Shown here: one piece after another, positions 1 to 8,553 of the stretch
Layout of the letters: each line of letters starts with the position of its first letter
How positions within the stretch are numbered: the first letter of the stretch is position 1
Assembly (NCBI GenBank): GCA_946481275.1
Contig: CAMLMV010000019.1
Coordinates: 56,112-120,111, forward strand
Direction: 5' to 3'
DNA: 64,000 nucleotides
Origin: an uncultured Massilia sp.
Lineage (GTDB): Bacteria; Pseudomonadota; Gammaproteobacteria; Burkholderiales; Burkholderiaceae
The notes under the pieces: model-generated
What the model was told of the DNA's origin: nothing
Seen by the model: the letters and a program-made list of their open reading frames with translations, nothing else
Database searches by the model: none
Position numbers and translations under genes: made by a program

Positions 1-2
1 AG

Positions 3-65
3 ACCGGACTGCGCGCCGGTGTGCTGGCCGAGTTGCGCCACGGCCGCGCGGCAATGGCGGCCTGA
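3..65 (+). CDS. C-terminal tail of an unidentified protein (partial)
   Basis: The window opens inside an open frame that reads 20 codons and stops at TGA 63-65. The tail is Ala/Arg/Leu-rich and ends RAAMAA. It is too short to assign to a family. It lies about 80 bp upstream of the binding-protein gene on the same strand and could be the end of an upstream operon member. That it is coding is inferred from the frame and the lack of another explanation. Confidence 0.35.
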   Translation, partial: TGLRAGVLAELRHGRAAMAA

Positions 66-143
66 CGGTCCAGGTAGGTTTTGTCGGCGAGGTCTGGCAT
101 ACTGTTGTCTGTTTTTAATCATTATTGCCGCCATACCTCCGCC

Positions 144-935
144 ATGTTGCGCTTCCTTCGCCACGGATCGATCGCCTGCTGTTTACTCGTCGGCGCGCCG
201 TCGTTCGCGGCGGGCACGGTGTCCCTGTGCTTCGAGCGCCAGGAAGTGCTGCCGTGGCGCACGCTGGACGGCGGCGGGCTGAATTTCGAGCTGCTGGCCG
301 AAGTGGCACGGCGCCTGCGGCTCACGCTCGATTACCAGAGCATGCCGTGGAAGCGCTGCCTCGCGCAGGTCAAGGCGAACCAGGTCAACGGCGCGTTCGC
401 CGTCAGCTTCAGCCGCGAGCGGCTGGCGCTCGGGGCGTATCCCGGCGTCCGCGGCGACGCGGGCCAGGCCGATCCCGCCCGGCGCATGCACGTCGACCGC
501 TACGTCCTGGTGCGGCGCAAGGGCGCCAAGGTCGACTGGGACGGCAAGCGTTTCGCCAACGTGGACGGCCGCATCGGCTTCCAGCTCGGCTACTCCGTCG
601 GCGACTTCCTGCGCGCCCAGAACGTGGCCGTGGACGAAGGCAGCCAGCAGTCCGACGAGCTGGTGCAGAAGATGCTGGCCGGACGCCTCGTGGCGGCGGC
701 CCTCGGCGGCGGCGACGCGATGCGGCTGATGCGGTCGGCGTACGGCAGGCAGATCGAAGTGCTGCCCGTGCCGCTGATCGAAAAGCCCTATTATCTGTTG
801 CTGTCGCACGCCTTCGTCGCCCAGCAGCCGGAGCTCGCGGAACGCATCTGGAAGACGATCGAGGAAGTGCGCACGAGCCCCGCCTACCGCCGCCGCGAGC
901 GCGAGCTGGCCGGCCATCCGGGAGGCGCCCATTAA
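144..935 (+). CDS. periplasmic substrate-binding protein (SBP_bac_3-like)
   Basis: A 263-residue exported protein. The ATG at 144 is preferred over an in-frame start at 81 because it places a Sec signal peptide at the N-terminus (hydrophobic run ACCLLVGAPSFAAG, cleavage near residue 24). The mature part resembles periplasmic binding proteins of the polar amino acid type: N-terminal lobe with LLAEVARRLRLTLDY, then MPWKRCLAQV and the GYSVGDFL hinge region. No permease or ATPase genes follow. The next gene, 16 bp downstream, is a membrane histidine kinase, so this protein may present a ligand to the kinase rather than feed a transporter. That role is inference. Confidence 0.75.
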   Translation: MLRFLRHGSIACCLLVGAPSFAAGTVSLCFERQEVLPWRTLDGGGLNFELLAEVARRLRLTLDYQSMPWKRCLAQVKANQVNGAFAVSFSRERLALGAYPGVRGDAGQADPARRMHVDRYVLVRRKGAKVDWDGKRFANVDGRIGFQLGYSVGDFLRAQNVAVDEGSQQSDELVQKMLAGRLVAAALGGGDAMRLMRSAYGRQIEVLPVPLIEKPYYLLLSHAFVAQQPELAERIWKTIEEVRTSPAYRRRERELAGHPGGAH

Positions 936-951
936 TTCCCTGCCATCGTCC

Positions 952-3900
952 GTGCCGCGCCGTTCGGGAGGGCTCGTACGCGGCCTCGTCGACAGCTGGC
1001 GCCAGAACATCGTGTTCCGGCTCGGCGCCGGCATCGTGCTGGCGGTGGCGCTGTCGACGACGGCGTACACGACCTGGGTGACGCATTCGCTGCATCGCGA
1101 AGCGAGCGCGCGCCTTGGGGAGCGGGTCGAGCGCCAGGCCACGGTGGTGTCGCACGCGCTGGCGCGGCCGCTGTTCGACATCAACAGCGCGGCCGTGTCG
1201 TCCGTCGTCGATGCGCTGGGCGGCACGCCGGAAGTGATCATGCTGCGCGTGCTGGCGCCGAACGGCATGGTGCTCGCGTCGCTCGGCTCCGGCGCGGACG
1301 AGGAGGGCGCCGAACGCGTCCAGCAGAAGGTCGTGTACCACGACGGCAACCGCGAATACGTGGTCGGCTCGATCGACCTGGCGATCTCGCGCCGCCAGAT
1401 CGACGCGGACCTGCGCCGCCAGATCATCCAGACCGTGCTGGGCAACCTGATCCTCACGCTGACCATCACCCTGTGCGTGCTGCTGATCGGCCGCCGCATG
1501 ACGCAGCCGTTCGCCGACATCCAGGAAGCGCTGGAAAAACTGGCGCGCGGCGAGACCGACATCCACCTGTCCGGCATCGGCCGGCGCGACCAGATCGGCC
1601 GGCTGTCGTCGGCCGTGCGCAGCTTCCGCGACACGTTGAACCGGCTGCGCCGCGCCGAGCAGGTGACGAACGGCCTGCTGCGCGAAAAGAGCGTGATCGA
1701 ACAGCAGCTGCGCGACCTGAACGAAGACCTCGAACAGAAGATCGCCGCGCGCACGCGCGAGCTGCTGGACTCCATGCGCATGGCGCAGGGCAGCCAGGCC
1801 AAGCTGCAGGCCATCGTCGACACGGCGCTGGACGCCGTCGTGCGCATGGACCGCCAGGGCCGCATCGTCGGCTGGAACGCGCAGGCGGAAAAGATGTTCG
1901 GCTGGAAGGGCGAGGAGGTGCTGGGCCGCGATCTCTCCGAATGCATCGTGCCGGAGCGCCACCGTGCCGCGCACCGCAACGGCCTCGCGCGCTACGAACG
2001 GAGCGGCGTGGGCGGGGTGCTGGACAGCCGCATCGAGACGTACGCCCTGCGCCGCGACGGCGTGGAGTTTCCGATCGAGCTGGCCATCACGCGCGTGCAG
2101 CTGGCCGCCAGCGACGACTACGAATTCTGCTCGTTCATCCGCGACATCTCGGAGCGGCGCGAGCGCGAGCAATCGCTCGTCGCGGCGAACGTGCGCGCGG
2201 AGGCGGCGAACGTGGCGAAATCCGAATTCCTCGCCAACATGAGCCACGAGATCCGCACGCCGATGAGCGCGATCATCGGCATGGCCTACCTGACCCTGCG
2301 CACCGAGCTCTCGCCCAAGCAGCAGGACTACGTCGGCAAGATCCACCGCGCGGCGCTGTCGCTGCTGGGGATCATCAACGACATCCTCGACTTTTCCAAG
2401 ATCGAGGCGGGCAAGCTGGACGTCGAGCACATCCCGTTCTGCCTGGACGACGTGCTCGCGAACGTGGCCAGCGTGACGAGCCAGAACGCGGCCGACAAGC
2501 ACCTGGAGTACCTGTTCCACGTGCCGCACGCGATCCCGCGCATGCTCGTGGGCGATCCGCTGCGCCTGGGCCAGGTTCTCATCAACCTCGTCAACAATGC
2601 CGTGAAATTCACGCCGGCGGGCGAACTGGAACTGTCGTGCATGCGCCTCGACGATCCGGCCGCGGACCGCTTCCGCGACGGCTATGCGACGCTGCGCTTC
2701 GCCGTGCGCGACACGGGCATCGGCATGAGCGAACAGCAGCAGGCGAAACTGTTCCGCGCGTTCAGCCAGGCCAACGGCAGCACGACGCGCGAGTACGGCG
2801 GGACGGGCCTGGGCCTGTCGATCTCGCAGCAACTGGTCGGCCTGATGGGCGGGCGCATCGTCGTCGCGAGCAGCCCGGGGAAGGGTTCGACGTTCCACTT
2901 CGACCTCGACTTCCCGCTGTCCGGCGAACCGGAACGCGTGGCCATCGCGCCGCCGGAACTGGACGGCGCGCGCCTGCTGCTCGTCGACGATTCCGACGTC
3001 GCGCGCGAGATCATGAGCGAGGCGCTGCAGACGCTGCCGCTGCGCGTGGATCTCGCCGCCAGCGGCGCCGAGGCGGAAAGCGCGCTGCTCGCGGCCGACG
3101 CGGCCGGGGACCCGTACCGCGTCGTGCTGACGGACTGGCAGATGCCGGGCATGAACGGCATCGAACTGGCGCGCCGCATCGCCGGCAATCCGGCGCTGCG
3201 CCATCCGCCGTCGACCGTGCTCGTGACGGCGTTTGGCCGCGAGGAAGTGCAGAAGGAGGCCGAGGCGGCGGGCATCCGTGGGTTCCTGTGCAAGCCGATC
3301 GGCCAGTCGGCGCTCGTCGACACGCTCGTCGCCCTGTTCGCGCCGCCGCGCGCGCCGCACGCGCGCAGCAGGTACGAAGCGTCGGGCGACCATGTGGCGC
3401 GCGTGCTGCTCGTCGAGGACAACCAGGTCAACCAGGAAATCGCGCTGGAACTGCTGCAGGCGCAGAACATCGCGGTGGACGTGGCCGCCACCGGCAACGA
3501 GGCGCTGGACATGCTGTACGACGGCGGTCCGGAGGCCTACGACCTCGTGCTGATGGACCTCGAAATGCCGCAGCTGGACGGCCACGCGGCCACCGTCGAA
3601 CTGCGCAAGGATGCGCGCTTCGACAAGCTGCCGATCGTCGCCATGACGGCGCATGCGCTGGCCGAGATCCGCGAACGCTGCCTGCGCGAGGGCATGCAGG
3701 ACTACATCACCAAGCCCGTCGAGCCGGAGAAGCTGTACGCCACGCTGGCGCGCTGGATCGGCCAGGCCGTCCCGCCGCCGCTGTCGGCCGGCGGCGCCGT
3801 CGTGGCGGACGGCCCCACGCTGCCGGGCCTGCCGACCGTGTCCGGCATCGATTCCGCGTACGGCCTGCGCCACGTGGCCGGCAACGTCGCGCTGTACGTG

Positions 3901-4464
3901 CAGCTGCTGGACCGCTTCCGCGCCACCCAGCGCGACGCCGGCGCCCAGATCCGCGCGGACTACCAGGCCCGCCGCCTGCGCCAGGCGGCCGCGCGGGCGC
4001 ACACCTTGCGCGGCGTGGCCGGCAACATCGGCGCGCGCGAGCTGCAGACGCTGGCGCAGTCGGTGGAAGAGGGCCTCGGGCTGGCGGCGCCCGACCGCGG
4101 CCGCCTCGCGGCCGGCGTGCGCGCGCTGGAAGCCGCCGTGGATGCGACCATGGAATCGCTCGACCGGTATTTTGCCCGCGCCGCCAGCGCCCCGCCGCCG
4201 GCGCCGCCCGCGCCACCGTCGGCCGCTCCGGATGCGGACGCCGCCGCGCTGGACGCCGTCGCCCAGCTCGACCAGCTGCTGGCCGAGTACTCGGGCGACG
4301 CCATTGACTACTTCGAGACGGTGCGCGCGCGCCTGGCCGGTGTGCTCGACGCCGAGCACATGGCGCGGCTGGAGCAGCACCTGTCCCGTTACGAATTCGA
4401 AGAGGCGCGCCAGCAGTTGCCGAAGGCGGCCGCCGCAACCCGCCCCGATACCGCGGAAACCTGA
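952..4464 (+). CDS. hybrid sensor histidine kinase with two receiver domains and an Hpt domain
   Basis: An 1170-residue multidomain kinase starting at GTG 952. Order seen: transmembrane segment (about 20-40), periplasmic region, second transmembrane segment (about 165-185), HAMP, coiled coil, PAS (about 285-400), HisKA with the phospho-acceptor His432 in NMSHEIRTP, HATPase with GTGLGLSI, a receiver with Asp728 (VVLTDWQMPG), a second receiver with Asp869 (LVLMDLEMPQ), and an Hpt domain with His1017 (RAHTLRG). This is a complete internal phosphorelay. The stop overlaps the ATG of the next gene in TGATG, so kinase and HD-GYP regulator are translationally coupled. The first cytoplasmic receiver could also act on targets outside this operon. 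Confidence 0.93.
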   Translation: MPRRSGGLVRGLVDSWRQNIVFRLGAGIVLAVALSTTAYTTWVTHSLHREASARLGERVERQATVVSHALARPLFDINSAAVSSVVDALGGTPEVIMLRVLAPNGMVLASLGSGADEEGAERVQQKVVYHDGNREYVVGSIDLAISRRQIDADLRRQIIQTVLGNLILTLTITLCVLLIGRRMTQPFADIQEALEKLARGETDIHLSGIGRRDQIGRLSSAVRSFRDTLNRLRRAEQVTNGLLREKSVIEQQLRDLNEDLEQKIAARTRELLDSMRMAQGSQAKLQAIVDTALDAVVRMDRQGRIVGWNAQAEKMFGWKGEEVLGRDLSECIVPERHRAAHRNGLARYERSGVGGVLDSRIETYALRRDGVEFPIELAITRVQLAASDDYEFCSFIRDISERREREQSLVAANVRAEAANVAKSEFLANMSHEIRTPMSAIIGMAYLTLRTELSPKQQDYVGKIHRAALSLLGIINDILDFSKIEAGKLDVEHIPFCLDDVLANVASVTSQNAADKHLEYLFHVPHAIPRMLVGDPLRLGQVLINLVNNAVKFTPAGELELSCMRLDDPAADRFRDGYATLRFAVRDTGIGMSEQQQAKLFRAFSQANGSTTREYGGTGLGLSISQQLVGLMGGRIVVASSPGKGSTFHFDLDFPLSGEPERVAIAPPELDGARLLLVDDSDVAREIMSEALQTLPLRVDLAASGAEAESALLAADAAGDPYRVVLTDWQMPGMNGIELARRIAGNPALRHPPSTVLVTAFGREEVQKEAEAAGIRGFLCKPIGQSALVDTLVALFAPPRAPHARSRYEASGDHVARVLLVEDNQVNQEIALELLQAQNIAVDVAATGNEALDMLYDGGPEAYDLVLMDLEMPQLDGHAATVELRKDARFDKLPIVAMTAHALAEIRERCLREGMQDYITKPVEPEKLYATLARWIGQAVPPPLSAGGAVVADGPTLPGLPTVSGIDSAYGLRHVAGNVALYVQLLDRFRATQRDAGAQIRADYQARRLRQAAARAHTLRGVAGNIGARELQTLAQSVEEGLGLAAPDRGRLAAGVRALEAAVDATMESLDRYFARAASAPPPAPPAPPSAAPDADAAALDAVAQLDQLLAEYSGDAIDYFETVRARLAGVLDAEHMARLEQHLSRYEFEEARQQLPKAAAATRPDTAET

Positions 4465-5609
4465 TGAACATTGTCACCACCGAAAAGACGAGCACGAGCA
4501 ACAAGGACAAGCCGACGATCCTGATCGTCGACGACACGCCCGACAACATCATGCTGTTGTCGCGCCTGCTCAAGGACCGCTACAACACGAAGGTCGCCAA
4601 CAACGGCAGCCTGGCGCTGCAGATCGCGCAGTCCACGCCCGGCCTGGACCTGATCCTGCTCGACGTGATGATGCCCGGCCTGGATGGCTACGAGACGTGC
4701 CGCCAGCTGAAAGCGAACCCCGTCACGGCCGACATCCCCGTGATCTTCCTGACCGCGAAGAACCAGGTCGAGGACGAGGCGATGGGCCTGTCGCTGGGCG
4801 CCGTCGACTACATCGCCAAGCCGATCAGCCCCCCGATCCTGTTCGCCCGCGTGGCCACGCAACTGACGCTGGCGGGCGCGCGCCGCCAGCTGCAGGCGCA
4901 CAACGAGAACCTGGAAAAGCTCGTGCAGGATCGCACGGCGCAGCTGGCGCTGATGCAGGAAGCGATCATCATGGCGATGGGCACACTGGCCGAGACGCGC
5001 GACAACGCGGCCGTCACGAAAGGCGACCATCACATCCGCCGCACGCAGCATTACGTGCGCGCGCTGGCGCGGCACCTGCAGCATCACCCGCGCTTCGCGG
5101 CCGACCTCACCGACGAGAACATCGAGCTGCTGTACCGCTCGGTGCCGCTGCACGACATCGGCAAGGTCGGCATCCCCGACCGCATCCTGCTGAAACCCGG
5201 TGTGCTCGACCGCGAGGAATTCGAGGTCATGAAGCTGCATGCCGTGTACGGGCGCGACACCATCATGCTCGTCGAAAAGCACATCGGCGGCACCAACGGC
5301 TTCCTGATGTTCGCGCGCGAGATCGCGCACTCGCACCAGGAAAAATGGGACGGTTCCGGCTATCCGGACCGCTTGGCCGGCGAGCAGATCCCGCTGTCCG
5401 CGCGCCTGATGGCCGTGGCGGACGTATACGACGCGCTGATCTCGCGCCGCGTGTACAAGCCCGCGTTCACGCACCAGCAGGCGCTGGACGTGATGCGCAA
5501 GGGCCGCGGCACGCATTTCGATCCGGACGTGCTGGATGCGTTCTTCGAGATCGAAGGCCAGTTTGCCGCGATCGCCGCGGAGTTCCGCGACGCGGAGCCG
5601 GACGCCTGA
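4464..5609 (+). CDS. response regulator with HD-GYP phosphodiesterase domain
   Basis: A 381-residue regulator. An N-terminal receiver (residues 18-135, phospho-acceptor Asp67 in LILLDVMMPG) is joined by a coiled coil to a C-terminal HD-GYP domain with HDIGK, a later HQEKWDGSGYP and an intact GYP motif. Proteins of this class usually hydrolyse cyclic di-GMP, and the metal-binding HD and GYP residues are present, so activity is likely. The ATG overlaps the kinase stop by one base, making this the probable cognate output of the upstream kinase: a two-component switch that lowers cyclic di-GMP. Confidence 0.93.
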   Translation: MNIVTTEKTSTSNKDKPTILIVDDTPDNIMLLSRLLKDRYNTKVANNGSLALQIAQSTPGLDLILLDVMMPGLDGYETCRQLKANPVTADIPVIFLTAKNQVEDEAMGLSLGAVDYIAKPISPPILFARVATQLTLAGARRQLQAHNENLEKLVQDRTAQLALMQEAIIMAMGTLAETRDNAAVTKGDHHIRRTQHYVRALARHLQHHPRFAADLTDENIELLYRSVPLHDIGKVGIPDRILLKPGVLDREEFEVMKLHAVYGRDTIMLVEKHIGGTNGFLMFAREIAHSHQEKWDGSGYPDRLAGEQIPLSARLMAVADVYDALISRRVYKPAFTHQQALDVMRKGRGTHFDPDVLDAFFEIEGQFAAIAAEFRDAEPDA

Positions 5610-5629
5610 CCTTCCGCTTTCGGATAACG

Positions 5630-5653
5630 GCCAAATGATATATATTGTTTGGC
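5630..5653. promoter_or_regulatory. operator-like dyad upstream of the basic protein gene
   Basis: A 24-bp dyad with arms GCCAAA and TTTGGC around an AT-rich centre containing ATATATAT. It lies 22 bp before the start codon of the Lys/Ala-rich protein, and the AT core could also serve as the -10 region. The symmetry is visible in the sequence. The binding protein is unknown. Confidence 0.4.
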
Positions 5654-5674
5654 TTGTTTGAAGAAGGAGGTCCC

Positions 5675-6139
5675 ATGGCGAGGACGACGGTGGCTAGATC
5701 GGCCGTAAAGACGGCCGCGAAGCCCGCGGCGAAGAAGGCGGCGGCGACGAAAGCCGCGCCAGTGAAAAAAGCGGTGGCGGTCAGGAAGGCCGCGGTACCG
5801 GCCAGGACCGTGCGCGCAAAGGCCGCGCCCACGCCGGCGAAGGTGGCCCAGCAGGCGGCACGCGCCATCGCGGCGCCCGCGAAATCGACACGCGCGAAAG
5901 CCGCGCCCGCGCCGGCCGCACGTCCGCATCTCGTGCGCGACAGCTTCACCATGCCCGAGCAGGAATACGCCGTGCTCGCCACCGTCAAGCAGGCCTGCCT
6001 GAAGGCCGGCGTCGAAGTCAAGAAGAGCGAACTGCTGCGCATCGGCGTGGCGCTGCTCGGCCAGCTCGACACGGCGTCGCTGCGCGCCGTCCTCGACAGC
6101 CTGCCCCAGCTCAAGACCGGCCGCCCGCCCGGAGAGTAG
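5675..6139 (+). CDS. Lys/Ala-rich basic protein with a conserved C-terminal domain
   Basis: A 154-residue protein with start ATG 5675, supported by an AAGGAGG ribosome site 4 bp upstream. Residues 1 to about 85 are a low-complexity run of Lys, Ala, Val and Pro like the histone H1-like tails of betaproteobacterial DNA-binding proteins. The C-terminal 70 residues are ordinary globular sequence (EQEYAVLATVKQACLKAG, then KKSELLRIGVALL), suggesting a small helical domain joined to a basic DNA- or RNA-binding tail. Function is not known. The nearby minus-strand HTH gene is convergent and separated by only 6 bp. Confidence 0.75.
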   Translation: MARTTVARSAVKTAAKPAAKKAAATKAAPVKKAVAVRKAAVPARTVRAKAAPTPAKVAQQAARAIAAPAKSTRAKAAPAPAARPHLVRDSFTMPEQEYAVLATVKQACLKAGVEVKKSELLRIGVALLGQLDTASLRAVLDSLPQLKTGRPPGE

Positions 6140-6145
6140 CCGCGT

Positions 6146-6457
6146 TCAGTGATGCGTCGGCGGCGGCACCTGCGTGCGCGCTTCCGCCGTCAATTCCTTC
6201 AGCTCGCGGATCGGAATATTCGACTTCTCGTGCATCCGCAGCAGGATGGTGGCGCCGACGTTCAGCTTGCGGTGCCGGATCTTGCTGATGATGGGCGGTT
6301 GTACCTCCAGGACGCGGCACAATTCCGCGTCGTTCTTCAGCTGCATACGCTGAATCAAAGTGTCGAGTAATTTGTTCGGAACAAAACTCGACGGCTCCAT
6401 GGCCCGGGCGCGGTGCATCGCCTCGAGCAACTCCTGTTTTTTCTGCCGTACGCTCAT
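6146..6457 (-). CDS. small HTH (Cro/lambda-repressor-like) protein
   Basis: A 103-residue protein. The ATG at 6455-6457 follows a good GGAGGAG ribosome site, and the in-frame extension upstream looks non-coding. The centre (QLKNDAELCRVLEVQPPIISKIRHRKLNVG) has the spacing of a helix-turn-helix of the Cro/C1 type, and the N-terminus is helical and charged. No effector domain is seen. It may be a stand-alone DNA-binding regulator, but its target is unknown. I recognise the fold class, not a named family. Confidence 0.75.
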   Translation of the reverse strand: MSVRQKKQELLEAMHRARAMEPSSFVPNKLLDTLIQRMQLKNDAELCRVLEVQPPIISKIRHRKLNVGATILLRMHEKSNIPIRELKELTAEARTQVPPPTHH

Positions 6458-6676
6458 GAACTCCTCCACATTGGGAAATATGTTCAAGACAGATCGACTG
6501 TTTTGGAGAGTTGCAGAGTCCGTCCGGTTCTTGCCCCGCCCGAACGGAATCCAGCCCGACCGTATTCGTTGATGACTTATGCCTGGTGGGTTTGTTGGAA
6601 TGCTACTACGGAGTTGACAAATATGACGCACTGTTCATGACTAAAACACTATAACGTGCGTCTTTCTTGCAGGAAC

Positions 6677-7324
6677 TTACGCTAATTTCAATCCGGCACG
6701 TGTCAGGACGAACGTTCTGTCCGCCAGCGCGGCCGCCGCATGCGAGTGGGTGACCATGATGGCGCCCGCGCCGCTGGCCTTGATCTCGGTGCGCAGCAGG
6801 TGCAGGATGCCGGCGGCCGTGTCGGGGTCGAGATTGCCGGTGGGCTCGTCCGCCAGCAGCAGGGCCGGGCGGTGCACGAGGGCGCGCGCGATGGCGACCC
6901 GCTGCAGCTCGCCGCCCGACAGCTGGCGCGGAAAATCGGCGCCGCGCCCGACCAGGCCCACGGCGTCGAGCATCTGCGTGGCGCGGGCCGGGTCGGGGCG
7001 GCCATTGAGCAGCAGCGGCAGCGCGACGTTTTGCAGCAGCGTCAGGTGCGGCAGCACGTGGAACGCCTGGAAGATGAACCCCATGCGCGTGCGCCGCAAC
7101 CGGGTGGCGGCATCGTCGTCCAGCGCCGACATCGGCGTCCCATCGACGCGGACTTCGCCGCTATCGGGCGCGTCGAGTCCGGCAATCAGGTTCAGCAAGG
7201 TGGACTTGCCGACGCCCGACTCCCCCATGATCGCGACGAACTCGCCGGGTTCGAACCGGTGCGACAACGCCGCCAGCACGGTACGGCCGCCATAGGACTT
7301 GCTGAGATTGACGAGTTCGAGCAT
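6677..7324 (-). CDS. ABC transporter ATP-binding protein (LolD/MacB type), orphan
   Basis: A 215-residue ATPase with Walker A GESGVGKST, Q-loop, signature LSGGELQRVAIARAL, Walker B LLLADEPTGNLD and the switch His in MVTHSH. The compact length and TGNLD place it with the LolD/MacB/FtsE-like subfamily, whose partners are membrane permeases of the FtsX fold. No permease gene is adjacent: an HTH gene lies on one side and a repeat plus egtD on the other. It may work with a permease encoded elsewhere. All catalytic motifs look intact. Confidence 0.9.
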   Translation of the reverse strand: MLELVNLSKSYGGRTVLAALSHRFEPGEFVAIMGESGVGKSTLLNLIAGLDAPDSGEVRVDGTPMSALDDDAATRLRRTRMGFIFQAFHVLPHLTLLQNVALPLLLNGRPDPARATQMLDAVGLVGRGADFPRQLSGGELQRVAIARALVHRPALLLADEPTGNLDPDTAAGILHLLRTEIKASGAGAIMVTHSHAAAALADRTFVLTRAGLKLA

Positions 7325-7369
7325 GGAACGCCGATTGACAAAACCACTACTCTAGCACGCCACCACCAC

Positions 7370-7464
7370 CGGGGTCAGAGCCCTGTTTTGGGCAATTGCT
7401 CAAATTCGGGCTCTGACCCCGGTTCTTGGCAATTGCGTCAGTTCAAAATGTGCTCTGACCCCGA
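7370..7464. repeat. three-copy CTCTGACCCC palindromic repeat (REP-like)
   Basis: A perfect 15-nt inverted repeat (arms 7370-7384 and 7409-7423, GGGCTCTGACCCCGG) around a 24-nt loop, followed by a third, shorter copy at 7452-7464. The second and third copies are each preceded by GGCAATTGC or GCAATTGC, so a unit of about 40 bp is tandemly repeated. The layout is that of a small extragenic palindromic element. It sits between the orphan ABC gene and egtD. No transposase is nearby. Confidence 0.65.
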
Positions 7465-7574
7465 ATTCTTGCAGGGTATCGTCGTGCGTGCGGCATCGCG
7501 GAATCGCGTATCATGGCCGGAACGGCAACATTCCAGCCGGCCGCACGGTGCGGCCGCACCACCGAGGACACCCG

Positions 7575-8543
7575 ATGCTGAACGCCACATCGCCCGCAGT
7601 GCCCGTAGTAAACAACGATGGATTGCACGTACCCGCCGAGCTGGCCGCGAGTCTCACCGCCCGCCAGGCCTGGATTTCGCCCAAGTTCCTGTACGACCCG
7701 CTGGGTTCGAAGCTGTTCGAAGCCATCTGCGAATTGCCCGAGTACTATCCGACGCGCACGGAAGCCGGCATCTTCGACCTGCACGGCGCCGAGATCGCGC
7801 GCACGGTCGGCACCGGTTCCACGCTGATCGACCTGGGCGCCGGCAATTGCGCCAAGGCGGCGAGCCTGTTCCCGCTGCTGCAGCCGCGCCAGTACGTCCC
7901 CGTCGACATCTCGGCCGAATTCCTGCTCGATGCCGTCGAGCGCCTGCGCCAGCGCTTCCGTCACATCGAGATGCGCCCGCTCGGCATGGATTTCTCGGGC
8001 AGCCTCGAACTGCCCGACAGCGTGCGCGAGGAGCGCCGCCTGTTCTTTTATCCCGGCTCGTCGATCGGCAATTTCACGCCGGACGAGGCGCGCGATTTCC
8101 TGCAGCGCGTGCATGCGCAGTGCGGGCGCGACGGTGGCCTCCTGATCGGCATCGACCTCGCCAAGGAGCACGCCGTGCTGGATGCCGCCTACGACGACGC
8201 GCTGGGCGTGACGGCCGCCTTCAACCTCAACGTGCTGCGCCACGTGAACCGCCTGCTGGGCGCCGACTTCGACATCCGCCAGTGGCGTCACCGCGGCTTC
8301 TACAACCCGGCCCAGGGCCGCGTCGAGATGCACCTGGAAGCGCAGTCCGTGCAACAGGTGACGTGGCGCGGCGGCAGCCGCCGGTTCGCGGCGGGTGAGT
8401 GGATCCACACGGAGAACAGCTACAAATACCGCCAGAGCGACGCCGTCGGCCTGCTGGCCCAGGCCGGCTTCGCGGCCACGCGCGTGTGGACCGATCCGAA
8501 ACAGTGGTTCGCCGTGATCTACGCGCGCGCGCTGTCGCATTGA
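7575..8543 (+). CDS. egtD: L-histidine N-alpha-methyltransferase EgtD
   Basis: A 322-residue SAM-dependent enzyme that trimethylates histidine to hercynine, the first step of ergothioneine synthesis. ATG 7575 gives the usual length. The nucleotide-binding loop is seen as LIDLGAGNCAKAASL, with FFYPGSSIGNFTPDEA and ENSYKYR further on, both typical of the EgtD family. It lies 10 bp upstream of egtB in one operon. Hercynine from this enzyme is also the expected substrate of SenA, encoded about 8 kb away. Confidence 0.95.
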   Translation: MLNATSPAVPVVNNDGLHVPAELAASLTARQAWISPKFLYDPLGSKLFEAICELPEYYPTRTEAGIFDLHGAEIARTVGTGSTLIDLGAGNCAKAASLFPLLQPRQYVPVDISAEFLLDAVERLRQRFRHIEMRPLGMDFSGSLELPDSVREERRLFFYPGSSIGNFTPDEARDFLQRVHAQCGRDGGLLIGIDLAKEHAVLDAAYDDALGVTAAFNLNVLRHVNRLLGADFDIRQWRHRGFYNPAQGRVEMHLEAQSVQQVTWRGGSRRFAAGEWIHTENSYKYRQSDAVGLLAQAGFAATRVWTDPKQWFAVIYARALSH

Positions 8544-8553
8544 AGGAGCCGCG

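Noticed and set aside
409..4380. A 1323-codon open frame antisense to the hybrid kinase gene
   Set aside because: It has the Arg/Ala/His-rich composition of a GC-rich shadow frame, no ribosome site and no recognisable domain, while the sense strand encodes a complete kinase.
6614..6654. TTGACA and TATAAC as a plus-strand promoter
   Set aside because: The boxes are 29 bp apart and point into the 3' end of a minus-strand gene.
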